Below are positions 1-8,610 of a stretch of DNA of 40,473 bases, one piece after another (the first letter of the stretch is position 1; every line of letters starts with the position of its first letter). Origin of the DNA: Alterirhizorhabdus solaris (GTDB lineage: Bacteria; Pseudomonadota; Alphaproteobacteria; Sphingomonadales; Sphingomonadaceae). The stretch lies in NCBI RefSeq assembly GCF_007785815.1, contig NZ_VNIM01000032.1, positions 1 to 40,473 of the forward strand, read 5' to 3'. The notes beneath the pieces are model-generated. The model saw only the letters and a list, made by a program, of their open reading frames with translations, made no database searches and was not told where the DNA came from. Made by a program: the position numbers and the translations under genes.

Positions 1-84
1 GCCCGCGGCGATCGCCGCGACGGCAGGGACGTAATTCGTCGAGGCCGATGGTCCAGCCTCTACAGTGCCAGGCGATTTCCGCAT
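1..84 (-). CDS. Possible 5' end of an IclR-type regulator (partial)
   Basis: The minus strand is open from an ATG at 84 to the window edge (28 codons). The last visible residues (TNYVPAVAAI) resemble the short lead-in to the winged helix in many IclR-family regulators, where a 'NYVPAL' string often precedes the first helix. That resemblance is the only support; no HTH is visible because the gene leaves the window. A weak GGAA lies a few bases before the ATG. The gene would be divergent from the oxygenase operon at 283, and the 198 bp between them would hold both promoters. It could also be a chance open frame. Confidence 0.3.
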   Translation of the reverse strand, partial: MRKSPGTVEAGPSASTNYVPAVAAIAAG

Positions 85-282
85 CGTTCCGCACCGCACA
101 ACCGGCGACCGCCCGCCCGATCGCAGCGCGCGTGCGATCTCGGCGAGCATCGGTCCGGAAATCGTCCGGCGCTTGCCCTGTAGGTCGAACCGGCGAATCG
201 GCATCACGGGAGGTGACGGATCGCCGGCCCGCACCCGCCCGGTGGGTCGCAACTTGCGCGGGGCGCTGGTAAGGCGTTCGTC

Positions 283-927
283 ATGCGAAGCGTCCGTGTC
301 GTGCCCCTGTTCGAAACCCCGGTCTACTCGCTCGTCGTGCCCGATCACGCCGCGCTCGATGCGGCCCTGCGAGCGGCCATCCTGAGCCGTCGCGCCGGGG
401 AACGCAGCGTCAGCCTGTCCAACGTCGGCGGATGGCAGTCGTCCGCGAACATGTCCGGCTGGGGCGGAGAGGCGGCGGCCGGGCTGGCCCGCCACGTCGC
501 CGGCCTGTGCAATACGGTCGTGTCGCGAATGCACGCGCCGGGCGCGCCCGGGGTCGAGTGGCAGTGCGAGATGTGGGCGAACGTGAACGAGGCGGGCCAT
601 TCCAACCAGAGCCACTGGCACCCCGGCTCGTTCCTTTCGGCGGTCTATTACGTCGATAACGGCTATGGCGGGTCGGACGATCGGTCGCTGGGTGGCGAGC
701 TGGTGTTCATCGATCCACGCATGCCCTACTTGCGGATGCGGACCCCGGACCTGCGCCATCGCGGCGCCGATGGCAGCGCCGACGAACAGGAGACGTGGAT
801 GCGGCCGCAGCCGGGGATGCTCGTCGTCTTTCCCTCGTTCCTCGCCCATTCGGTTCGGCCGTATCAGGGTGCTGGAACCCGGATCTCGATCGCCGTCAAT
901 ATGCTCGTGCGGCACGAGGCGCGCTGA
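283..927 (+). CDS. 2OG-Fe(II) oxygenase, TIGR02466/PF13759 type
   Basis: A 214-residue protein with no signal peptide, so probably cytoplasmic. The double-stranded beta-helix core shows H111 and H113 in SHWHPGSF, followed by LSAVYYV. The distal half has FPSFLAHSVRPY (H189) and R200 in TRISIAVNM. This fits the metal and 2-oxoglutarate ligands of the putative 2OG-Fe(II) oxygenase family PF13759. The substrate is unknown. It is the first gene of a rightward run; the next gene starts 1 bp after its stop and the third overlaps the second, so all three are probably co-transcribed. AAGG lies about 8 bases before the ATG. Family assignment is fairly secure; the hydroxylation target is not. Confidence 0.85.
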   Translation: MRSVRVVPLFETPVYSLVVPDHAALDAALRAAILSRRAGERSVSLSNVGGWQSSANMSGWGGEAAAGLARHVAGLCNTVVSRMHAPGAPGVEWQCEMWANVNEAGHSNQSHWHPGSFLSAVYYVDNGYGGSDDRSLGGELVFIDPRMPYLRMRTPDLRHRGADGSADEQETWMRPQPGMLVVFPSFLAHSVRPYQGAGTRISIAVNMLVRHEAR

Positions 928-928
928 C

Positions 929-1618
929 ATGACACCGTCGCTCTCGGTGAACCCGCTGTTCGCCACGTCGCTGGCCGTCACCACGCTCGCGCCAGACGAG
1001 GTGCCCGTCCTGCACGATGCGATCACCGCCGCCCGCCTGGGCGAAACCGTCCGCGCCGCCCCCCGTCCCGGCCAGGGCTGGCAATCGGGCGACGACATGG
1101 CGCGCTGGCGAGCGCCCGCCGTTGCGGCATTGTCCCGCCGGCTCGTTGCCTTGGCCGGGCAGCTTACGGCCGATGTCGGCGCTGTCGGGTCACCGCGTTA
1201 CGACTGGTCGGTCTTCCTGCGCGGCAACATCCTGCGCGACGGGGAATCGCTCACCGCGAGGCATCGGCCCGACGCTTTCTGGGGTGGCCTCTGCTTCATC
1301 GCGGATGGCTATGGCGGCAGCGGGGATACGGCAGCGGGCGGCGAAGTCGAAATCGAGGACCCCCGCCTCCCCGCCACGCTGATGGAGGCGCCCGACCTGC
1401 GCCTACGCCTGCAGCCGGGGCGGGACGGAACGACTTATCGGGAAACCGTGCGGATACGGCCGGCGGCCGGCCAGTTGCTGCTCTATCCAGCGTGGCTGCG
1501 GATCGCCCATCGCCCGTTCCACGGCATGGTCGAGCGCATCTGGATCACGGTCGATCTCGTCGCGCACCGCCGCAGCGTGGCGGAAACCGGGCCGGCCCCA
1601 CGAAGCATCCCGGCATGA
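929..1618 (+). CDS. Degenerate 2OG-Fe(II) oxygenase-like protein, sister of the upstream gene
   Basis: A 229-residue protein with the same layout as the gene before it: a similar N-terminus (NPLFATSLA against VPLFETPVY), WQSGDDM against WQSSANM, a shared DGYGGSGD/NGYGGSDD block and a shared C-terminal strand. The metal-binding positions have changed. Where the upstream protein has H111-W-H113, this one has R111-H-R113. The distal histidine position is isoleucine (I192), with a histidine two residues later. It may therefore be a non-catalytic partner or may bind metal differently. The start was chosen 1 bp after the upstream stop; the reading frame stays open further upstream only as overlap. 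It ends in an ATGA overlap with the next gene. Confidence 0.75.
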   Translation: MTPSLSVNPLFATSLAVTTLAPDEVPVLHDAITAARLGETVRAAPRPGQGWQSGDDMARWRAPAVAALSRRLVALAGQLTADVGAVGSPRYDWSVFLRGNILRDGESLTARHRPDAFWGGLCFIADGYGGSGDTAAGGEVEIEDPRLPATLMEAPDLRLRLQPGRDGTTYRETVRIRPAAGQLLLYPAWLRIAHRPFHGMVERIWITVDLVAHRRSVAETGPAPRSIPA

Positions 1619-2874
1619 GCGCCGGCAGCCCTACACGAACCCTCGACGTCCTGTTCGGGCAGGCCGACATCGCCACGCGCGAAGGCCGGCTGGCCGATGC
1701 GATCGCGGCCTACCGGGCGATCCTGGACATTGCCCCGCACGACCCGCGCGCGCTGAACGCGATTGGCAACCGCCTCCTCAGCACCGGCGACGCGACCGAC
1801 GCTGCCCGATACCTGCAACGGGCGGTGGAGGCAGACCCCGCTGCGCCGCCGATCTGGCTGAACCTGAGCTTCGCGCTGCGCGCCGCCGGACGGCACCACG
1901 AGGAACTGGCGGCGATTGACCGGGCGCTGACCCTTGACCCCTATTTCCTCGTCGCCCTTCTTCACAAGGCGCAATGGTTCGAGCGTCACGATCGCGCCGG
2001 CGAGGCGGTTCGCGTCTATCGCGCGCTGCTTGCCGCCGCGCCTGCGCTGTCGACGCTTGCGCCGGGGCTGAGGCAGGCGCTCGAACACGGTCAGGCGTTG
2101 ATCGCGCAGGAAGACGAGGGCATCGCCACGGCGATCGCGGCGCAGGTCGATGGCGAAGCGATCGCCTCGGAGCGGATCCGGCACTGTTTCGATGCACTCG
2201 CCGGGCGGCGCAGGATCTATGTCCAGCAGCCGGCGGGCCTGCACATCCCCTATCTTCCCGCGATCCAGTTCTTCGATCGTGCCCTGCTGCCGTGGCTGGC
2301 GGAACTGGAGGCGGCCACCGCGATCGTCCGGGACGAGTATCTCGGACTGCTAGCCGGCGCGCTGGAGAACACGCCTTACGTGCAGGTCGCCGCCGGGCAG
2401 CCGGTGAACCAGTGGGCCAAGCTGAACAACTCGCTGGACTGGGGCGCACACTTCCTGTGGAGAGATGGCCGGCCCGTCCCCGCCGTGCTGGAACGGTGCC
2501 CGCGTACGGCGGCTCTCCTTGGCCGGCTGCCACTGCTGGACGTGCCGTTGCGCGGGCCGAATGTGATGTTCTCCACGCTTCGGCCGCATACCCACATCCC
2601 GCCCCATACCGGCGTGACGAACATGCGGGCGGTGGTGCATCTTCCGCTGCTGATTCCCTCCGGATGCCGCTTCCGCGTCGGCTCGGAGACGCGGCCCTGG
2701 ACGATCGGCAGCGCCTTCGTGTTCGACGATACGATCGAGCATGAGGCATGGAACGACAGCGACGAGATCCGCGTCGTGATGATCCTCGATATCTGGAACC
2801 CGTTCCTCGACGATGCGGAGAAAGCATCGTTGCGTGCCGCGAGCCGGGCGATCAGCGCATTCGGCGGCGCTTGA
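1615..2874 (+). CDS. TPR - aspartyl/asparaginyl beta-hydroxylase fusion
   Basis: A 419-residue protein. Residues about 10-150 form several TPR-like helical repeats (for example ADAIAAYRAILDIAPHDPRA). Residues about 200-400 are an aspartyl/asparaginyl beta-hydroxylase domain (PF05118). The two iron-binding histidines of that family are visible as H331 in PPHTGVTNMR and H376 in FDDTIEHEAW, with glycine at the position that is acidic in most 2OG oxygenases, as is normal for AspH. The likely reaction is 2OG-dependent hydroxylation of Asp/Asn side chains in a protein or peptide held by the TPRs; the target is unknown. There is no signal peptide. The start overlaps the preceding stop (ATGA), implying translational coupling. 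Confidence 0.85.
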   Translation: MSAGSPTRTLDVLFGQADIATREGRLADAIAAYRAILDIAPHDPRALNAIGNRLLSTGDATDAARYLQRAVEADPAAPPIWLNLSFALRAAGRHHEELAAIDRALTLDPYFLVALLHKAQWFERHDRAGEAVRVYRALLAAAPALSTLAPGLRQALEHGQALIAQEDEGIATAIAAQVDGEAIASERIRHCFDALAGRRRIYVQQPAGLHIPYLPAIQFFDRALLPWLAELEAATAIVRDEYLGLLAGALENTPYVQVAAGQPVNQWAKLNNSLDWGAHFLWRDGRPVPAVLERCPRTAALLGRLPLLDVPLRGPNVMFSTLRPHTHIPPHTGVTNMRAVVHLPLLIPSGCRFRVGSETRPWTIGSAFVFDDTIEHEAWNDSDEIRVVMILDIWNPFLDDAEKASLRAASRAISAFGGA

Positions 2875-2878
2875 GGCG

Positions 2879-3400
2879 CTATTCCACGCGCAGGCCACGC
2901 ACCCCTTTGGCGCCGTCGATCCGGATGAAGAAGCTGTTCAGCGCACCGCTGCGGATCACCACCGGCCGGCCGACGCGCGGATCGACCGTACCGGGCTCGG
3001 TCTCACGCCAGCGCATGCCGTTGTCGAGCACGATCTCCCACTTGCCGTACCCTATGCTCCGCACGCCGACGATCTTCGCCTCGATCTGTTCGGGGGTTTC
3101 CAGCCGGGTGCGGCTGCCGACGATCGGCAGCCTGAGCGCGCCGAACCCGAAGAAGCCTTTGCTGGTTTCGCGAAGCTGCGCACGATCGGCCACGACGACG
3201 TCGCCCGATTTCTCCGCGCTCTCGAACGCGGCGATCTTGCTGTCGTAGCAGGCGAGCCGCGCGGCCGGATCGGTGATCGCCCGGCAATCGAGCAGCAGGC
3301 GGTAGGCGGAAGCCGGCGACGGCACCGGCGGCGCGGCATGGCCGATCGCAGGGAGAATGAGCAAGGCCGCGAAGAACGGTCGTCCGATGGTCACCCGCAT
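2879..3400 (-). CDS. Exported protein of unknown function with ARLACYD motif
   Basis: A 173-residue protein with a clear Sec signal peptide (MRVTIGRPFF... ending near IGHA), so probably periplasmic. After it comes the string AARLACYDSKIAAFE, a 'LACYD' motif seen near the N-terminus of many small proteobacterial periplasmic proteins. The C-terminal half looks all-beta (IVGVRSIGYGKWEIVLDNGM and a following strand). The ATG at 3400 was chosen over upstream in-frame starts because it opens the signal peptide and has GGGGAGCAGGG just before it. It is convergent with the AspH fusion (4 bp apart) and divergent from the TonB-dependent receptor. No enzymatic function can be assigned. Confidence 0.75.
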   Translation of the reverse strand: MRVTIGRPFFAALLILPAIGHAAPPVPSPASAYRLLLDCRAITDPAARLACYDSKIAAFESAEKSGDVVVADRAQLRETSKGFFGFGALRLPIVGSRTRLETPEQIEAKIVGVRSIGYGKWEIVLDNGMRWRETEPGTVDPRVGRPVVIRSGALNSFFIRIDGAKGVRGLRVE

Positions 3401-3459
3401 TGCCCTGCTCCCCGATAATGCCCTCGGGGTACGGCGCATCCCGGTCCGACTCAAGCGAC

Positions 3460-3479
3460 ATGGTGGTGGCCACCACCAT
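3460..3479. promoter_or_regulatory. Perfect 20-bp palindrome, candidate operator
   Basis: ATGGTGGTGG is followed directly by its reverse complement CCACCACCAT. The palindrome lies in the 285-bp divergent region, 60 bp before the small exported protein and 206 bp before the receptor. Symmetry over two turns with no spacer suits a dimeric regulator. A possible -35 (TTGCAA, 3485-3490) follows 5 bp later, but its -10 is weak. The site and its regulator are inferred. Confidence 0.4.
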
Positions 3480-3685
3480 AACTGTTGCAATCGTGCGACA
3501 GCCGGCAGGCTATCGGCATGAGCGGAACTGATCGCTTTACAGCGCATGAATGGAGCGCAAAAAGTACGTCATTCCGAAACCTTGGCAAAGGGATGAGGCG
3601 AAGCGGGCAGGGATCAGGGTTCTGCCGCGCGATCTCAAAACGTCGCCACGTTGCCGTTCGGACCTCAACAGGGGAAGTTTGTCGT

Positions 3686-6628
3686 ATGATTGGTAATCGC
3701 AAGATGGACATCGCGCTGCGCAGCAGCACGGCGTCGCTGGCCCTCGGACTCATGATCGTGTCGAGCCAGGCACTGGCGCAGGCTGCGCCGCCGAGCACGG
3801 TGGTGCCGGTTACGACCGGTGAAGCGACCGGCAGCGCCGCCGATAACGAGATCGTGGTCACCGGCTCGCGTATCGCGCGTCCCGATCTTGAGTCGTCCAG
3901 CCCGATCAACGTCGTCAGCGCGGCGGACATCGCCCTGAAGTCCGGCTCGGCCAACATCGAGAACGTGCTGAACGACCTGCCGCAGGTCACCGCCACGCAG
4001 TCCGGCACCTCGAACAACCCCGGCGGCGGCGTCGCCACCGTCAACCTGCGCAACCTCGGCAGCCAGCGCACGCTCGTGCTCGTGAACGGCCGTCGCTACA
4101 TGTCGTACGACGTCAATCAGGTCGTTGATCTCAACACCATCCCGAGCTCGCTGATCGAGCGCGTGGACGTGCTGACCGGCGGCGCATCGGCGGTCTACGG
4201 TTCCGACGCGGTCGGCGGCGTCGTCAACTTCGTGCTGAAGCATGACTTCTCGGGTGTCGAGCTGAACAGCAGCTACGAACTCACCGAGCGCGGCGACGGC
4301 CAGATTTTCGACATCAACGGCACCATCGGCTCGAACTTCGACGACAATCGCGGCAACGTCACGCTGTATGCCGGCTACACGAAGCGCCGCCCCACGCTGG
4401 CCGGCGACCGCTCCTTCTCGCGTGACGCGCTCAGCGACGTCATCAACGCCGATGGTTCGCGGTCGCTGATCGCAGCCGGCGGCTCGCCTTCCGTGCCGGA
4501 AGGCCGCATCACCGTGGCCGGCCTCGGCGCCGCGCTCGGCCAGCGGACGGGCCCAGGCTGCGCCACCGCCGCCGCGCTCAACAACCAGGTGTTCGCCCAG
4601 AACGGGTCAACCCGCTGCTATACCGCGGCGGACGGCTACAATTTCGCGCCGATCAACTATCTGCAGGTGCCGCAGGAGCGTTTCATCGTTTCGGCGCAGG
4701 CGCAGTATGAGATCAGCGAGCACTTCACGCCGTACATGGAGGCGCAGTTCGCCAACAACCGCGTGGTCAACCAGCTCGCCGCGACGCCGATCACCAGCGG
4801 CACGCCCTTCGCCGCCAGCCCGTCCGGCACGATCGGCGCGATCCCGCTGCAGGTAAACTCGCCGTTCTTCGCGCCCGCGCTGCAGAACGCGTTGCGCACG
4901 CTGGACACCGACGGCAACGGCTACGTCAACGGCACCTTCAACTTCCGCACCACGCAGATCGGGCCGCGCGCAAACTTCGACGAGCGCAACGCCTTCCGCG
5001 TTCTGGGTGGCCTGAAGGGCGATATCGGCGCCGGCTTCAGCTACGATGGCTACTACATGTACTCGCGGACGAAGAACTCGCAGCGCCAGCTCGGCAACGT
5101 GCAGGTCGACCGCTTCATCGACGCCGTCACGACGAGCGGCACCGGCGCCAGCTTCGGTTGCGCCAGCGGCAACACCGGCTGTGCACCGGCCAACATCTTC
5201 GGCCTGAACAACCTCAGCCAGGCCGCGATCGACTACATCTCGGTCGGCGCGACCAACCTTGAGGAATATACGACGCAGGTGGCGAGCGTCGCCGTTACCA
5301 ACCCGAGCGTGTTCGATCTGGGCGCGGGCGGCGTCGGCATCGCCTTCGGTGCCGAATATCGCAGCGAGCGTGGCCGGATCGATCCGGACACCAACCTGGC
5401 GTCGGGAAACGTGGCGGGCTTCAACCCGGGCCAAGCGACCGCCGGCGGCTATCACACGCGTGACTTCTTCGGTGAAATCAACGTGCCGCTGCTGCGCGAC
5501 AACATCGTCCACCGCCTGAACGTCAACGCTGCCGCGCGTCAGACGAAATACTCCAACGCACCGGGCAACGTCTTCACCTGGGCCGCCGGCGCCGAACTCG
5601 CGCCGATCCGCGACATCACGTTCCGCGGCAACTACCAGCGCGCCATCCGTGGCCCCAGCGTGAACGAGTTGTTCCTCGGCAACACGGTGTCGTTCGCCGG
5701 CAACGCCGATCGCTGCGGCACCGCTGCGGCAGTTCCCGCCGGTCAGCTGCGCGACATCTGCCTCGCGCAGGGCGTTCCCGCCACATCGCTCGGCGATATC
5801 GCGATCCAGGATCCGAACAACGTCAACCCGGTCACCTTCCTGGGCGGCAACTCCCAGCTGCGCGAGGAAAAGGCAGACAACTGGACTGCCGGTGTCGTGG
5901 TCCAGCCTTCCTTCGTTCCACGCCTGACGTTCACGGTCGATTATTATAGCATCAAGATCAAGAATGCGATCTTCTCGGGTGTCGGCACGCAGACGATCGG
6001 CGACCAGTGCTTCGGCGGGTTCAACCAGGCGTTCTGCTCACTGATCCAGCGTAACATCAACGGCGAGATCGAGACGTTCAGCGATCGCTACCTCAACAGC
6101 GGCGGCCTGAAGAACCGCGGCATCGACGTGACCGGCGGCTACTCGATGCCCCTCTCGGGCTTCCTGAGCAGCGACGCCAAGCTGAGCTTCTCCTTCTCGG
6201 GTACGCGTCTGCTGAAGTACGACATCACGCCCGTCGCCGGCACCACCTACGAGTGCGAAGGCGCGTTCGGCCTCAACTGCGGCGTTCCCACGCCGAAGTG
6301 GCGTCACTCGCTGCGCACCACCTTCGGTGTGCAGAAGGCTAGCCTCTCGGTTCAGTGGCGCTATCTGGGCAAGGTTCGTGACGACAACCCCGATATCACC
6401 TACGCAACCGAGCGTCTGAAGGCGCAGAACTACTTCGACTTCACCGCTTCCTTCGAGGCGACGGAGAACTTCACCCTCAATGCCGGCGTGAGCAACGCGT
6501 TCGACAAGCGCCCGCCGCTCTCGGCCAGCGGCCAGAATGGCGGCAACGGCGAGCAGTCGAATACCTACCCGACCGCCTATGACGTGCTCGGCCGGTCGTT
6601 CTTCGTCTCCGGCAAGATGAGCTTCTGA
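3686..6628 (+). CDS. TonB-dependent outer-membrane receptor
   Basis: A 980-residue protein. It has a signal peptide (residues 1-33, ending ALAQA), a TonB-box-like EIVVTGSRIARPD (about 55-67), a plug domain (INVVSAADI, VDVLTGGASAVYGSDAVGGV) and a long beta-barrel ending in FVSGKMSF with the terminal phenylalanine needed for barrel insertion. It should import a bulky substrate across the outer membrane using TonB/ExbBD energy; the ligand cannot be read from sequence. GGGGAAG lies 8 bases before the chosen ATG; an upstream in-frame extension has no signal-peptide sense. The flanking genes are 2OG oxygenases and TPR enzymes, an arrangement common at sphingomonad receptors. A hairpin terminator follows. 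Confidence 0.93.
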   Translation: MIGNRKMDIALRSSTASLALGLMIVSSQALAQAAPPSTVVPVTTGEATGSAADNEIVVTGSRIARPDLESSSPINVVSAADIALKSGSANIENVLNDLPQVTATQSGTSNNPGGGVATVNLRNLGSQRTLVLVNGRRYMSYDVNQVVDLNTIPSSLIERVDVLTGGASAVYGSDAVGGVVNFVLKHDFSGVELNSSYELTERGDGQIFDINGTIGSNFDDNRGNVTLYAGYTKRRPTLAGDRSFSRDALSDVINADGSRSLIAAGGSPSVPEGRITVAGLGAALGQRTGPGCATAAALNNQVFAQNGSTRCYTAADGYNFAPINYLQVPQERFIVSAQAQYEISEHFTPYMEAQFANNRVVNQLAATPITSGTPFAASPSGTIGAIPLQVNSPFFAPALQNALRTLDTDGNGYVNGTFNFRTTQIGPRANFDERNAFRVLGGLKGDIGAGFSYDGYYMYSRTKNSQRQLGNVQVDRFIDAVTTSGTGASFGCASGNTGCAPANIFGLNNLSQAAIDYISVGATNLEEYTTQVASVAVTNPSVFDLGAGGVGIAFGAEYRSERGRIDPDTNLASGNVAGFNPGQATAGGYHTRDFFGEINVPLLRDNIVHRLNVNAAARQTKYSNAPGNVFTWAAGAELAPIRDITFRGNYQRAIRGPSVNELFLGNTVSFAGNADRCGTAAAVPAGQLRDICLAQGVPATSLGDIAIQDPNNVNPVTFLGGNSQLREEKADNWTAGVVVQPSFVPRLTFTVDYYSIKIKNAIFSGVGTQTIGDQCFGGFNQAFCSLIQRNINGEIETFSDRYLNSGGLKNRGIDVTGGYSMPLSGFLSSDAKLSFSFSGTRLLKYDITPVAGTTYECEGAFGLNCGVPTPKWRHSLRTTFGVQKASLSVQWRYLGKVRDDNPDITYATERLKAQNYFDFTASFEATENFTLNAGVSNAFDKRPPLSASGQNGGNGEQSNTYPTAYDVLGRSFFVSGKMSF

Positions 6629-6650
6629 TCCGGTTTTAACCCGGCTATCG

Positions 6651-6682
6651 AAGGGGCGGCGCGGCAACGTGCCGCCCCTTTT
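6651..6682 (+). terminator. Intrinsic terminator after the TonB-dependent receptor
   Basis: AAGGGGCGGC (6651-6660) pairs perfectly with GCCGCCCCTT (6671-6680) around a 10-base loop, and the 3' arm runs into TTTT. It sits 22 bp after the receptor stop and 38 bp before the sulfotransferase gene, so it probably reduces rather than blocks expression of the downstream gene. Confidence 0.75.
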
Positions 6683-6720
6683 CGTTCGCCACGCGCCGGC
6701 TGCCGGCGATCAGGAGTACG

Positions 6721-8598
6721 ATGTCTTCATTCGATACCGCGCTCGCCGCTGCGTTCGATCTCTACCGCAAGGGCGATCTGGCAGGCGCGACCGCTGCCTC
6801 CCGCCGCCTCCTCGCCCAGAAACGGCACGATCCGCGCCTGTCCGCACTGGCGGGGATGGTCGCCCTCCAGTCGGGCGCGGCAGGCGAGGCGGTGAGCTAT
6901 CTCCGCCAGGCGCTCGCGGCGACGCCGGACAGTCTGCCGCTCCGCATCAACCTTGCCTTCGCGCTCGTGCAGACCGGGCAACTCGACGAAGCCAGGACGG
7001 TCGCCTCACGAGGGGACGACGTGGCGTTGTGGCGCATCGTCGCCTTCGTCGACCAGCAACAGGGGCATGATCCGGCGGCGATCCGGGGCTTTCGCCGCGT
7101 GCTCGCCGCCTTCCCGCAGGATTACGAGAGCTGGAGCAACCTGGGCGTGCTTCTGTTCCGCAAAGATGACGTGGCCGGGGCGGAGGCGGCATTCCGGCAG
7201 GCGCTCGCGCTGAACCCCGCCGATCGCGACACCTGCCTGCATCTGGAAACCCTGCTCGACGGGCTGGGCAGGCAGGCGGAGCGGCAGGCACTGCTGCGCG
7301 ACGCGGTGGGCCGGGTCCCCGACGATGCGGACCTGCTCGTCCGGCTCGGGCTGGCCGAGGGGGCGATGGATGATTTCGCCGCGGCCGAAGCCGCCTATCT
7401 CGCCGCGTTGCGCCTCGCGCCCTTATATCCGCTCGCCTATCTCGAATATGGCATGTTGCTGGAGCGGCTGAACCGGCTGGACGATCTCGACCACCTGATC
7501 GCGCAGGCTGGAACGCGCGGCGTGGCGGGCGCGGAAATCGACTATCTTGCCGCATGGGCGCTCCGCCGCGCAGGGCGATTTGCAGAGGCCGGATCACGGG
7601 CGCGGAAGATCGACGGCGGCATCGACCCGGGCCGACTGGCTCAACTCCGCGGCGAGATAGCCGATGCCCTCGGCGATACCGACGCGGCATTCGCCGCCTT
7701 CACCGCGATGAACGACGCATCCGCCGCAACGGCCGCCAGCGCACGCGCGAGGGCCTCCGGTTTCCCGGACGAGGTTGCCGCCACGATCCGACGCCTCGCG
7801 CCCGCCTCAGTGGCAGGCTGGACTACCGCCTCGCCGGTGGCCTCGTCCCCCGCGCCGATCTTTATCGTGGGTTTCCCCCGTTCCGGCACCACCCTGCTCG
7901 ACACGCTGCTGATGAACGCGCCGGAGCTGCATGTGATGGAGGAGGTGCCCGTCGTCGAACGGCTCGAGAAGCGGCTCGGCGATCCGGCCCGGATCGCCAC
8001 GCTCTCGGACGACGAGGCGACGGAACTGCGCGCCGCCTATTTCGAGATTCAGCAGGAATTCTCCCCGAGGGCATCCGTGCACCAGCGCGTCGTCGACAAG
8101 TTTCCGATCAACATGGTGCGCGCTGCGCTGATCCATCGCATTTTTCCCGATGCCAGGTTTGTCTTCGTCGAGCGTCACCCCTGCGACGCGGTATTGAGCT
8201 GTTTCATCTCACGCTTCCAGATCAACCGGGCGATGGTGCATTTTCAGGATCTCGCAGCGGCCGCGCGCCTGTACGATCTGGCCTCGACGGCGTGGCACGC
8301 CACGGTCGATCGGTTGCCGATCAGGGTGCATCGCGTACGGTACGAACGCATGGTCACCGACCTTGCGCCCGAGCTTCGCGCCATGCTCGACTTCATCGAC
8401 GTGCCCTGGCGCGACGGGATGATGGACAACCGCGGTGCGGCACGGAAACGGCAGCACATCGCGACGCCCAGCTATTCCCAGGTCACGAAGCCGCTCTATG
8501 CCAGCGCGATCGGACGATGGACGCGCTATCGCACGCAGATGTCGCCCGTCATCCCTGTCCTCCATCCTTGGATCGAGCGCATGGGGTACGCCCTCTAG
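6721..8598 (+). CDS. TPR-containing sulfotransferase
   Basis: A 625-residue protein. Residues about 1-340 are tandem TPR-like helices. Residues about 378-600 are a sulfotransferase domain (PF13469 type). The 5'-phosphosulfate-binding loop GFPRSGTT is at 384-391 and the 3'-phosphate site FVFVERHPCDAVLS at 480-493 (R485, S493). It should transfer sulfate from PAPS to a protein, peptide or small acceptor recruited by the TPRs. The closest known parallel is tyrosine sulfation by bacterial TPR/sulfotransferases, but the acceptor here is unknown. AGGAG lies 4 bases before the ATG. It is in the same direction as the receptor and convergent with the next oxygenase gene (12 bp gap). Confidence 0.88.
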   Translation: MSSFDTALAAAFDLYRKGDLAGATAASRRLLAQKRHDPRLSALAGMVALQSGAAGEAVSYLRQALAATPDSLPLRINLAFALVQTGQLDEARTVASRGDDVALWRIVAFVDQQQGHDPAAIRGFRRVLAAFPQDYESWSNLGVLLFRKDDVAGAEAAFRQALALNPADRDTCLHLETLLDGLGRQAERQALLRDAVGRVPDDADLLVRLGLAEGAMDDFAAAEAAYLAALRLAPLYPLAYLEYGMLLERLNRLDDLDHLIAQAGTRGVAGAEIDYLAAWALRRAGRFAEAGSRARKIDGGIDPGRLAQLRGEIADALGDTDAAFAAFTAMNDASAATAASARARASGFPDEVAATIRRLAPASVAGWTTASPVASSPAPIFIVGFPRSGTTLLDTLLMNAPELHVMEEVPVVERLEKRLGDPARIATLSDDEATELRAAYFEIQQEFSPRASVHQRVVDKFPINMVRAALIHRIFPDARFVFVERHPCDAVLSCFISRFQINRAMVHFQDLAAAARLYDLASTAWHATVDRLPIRVHRVRYERMVTDLAPELRAMLDFIDVPWRDGMMDNRGAARKRQHIATPSYSQVTKPLYASAIGRWTRYRTQMSPVIPVLHPWIERMGYAL

Positions 8599-8610
8599 CG
8601 CCGCACCGGG

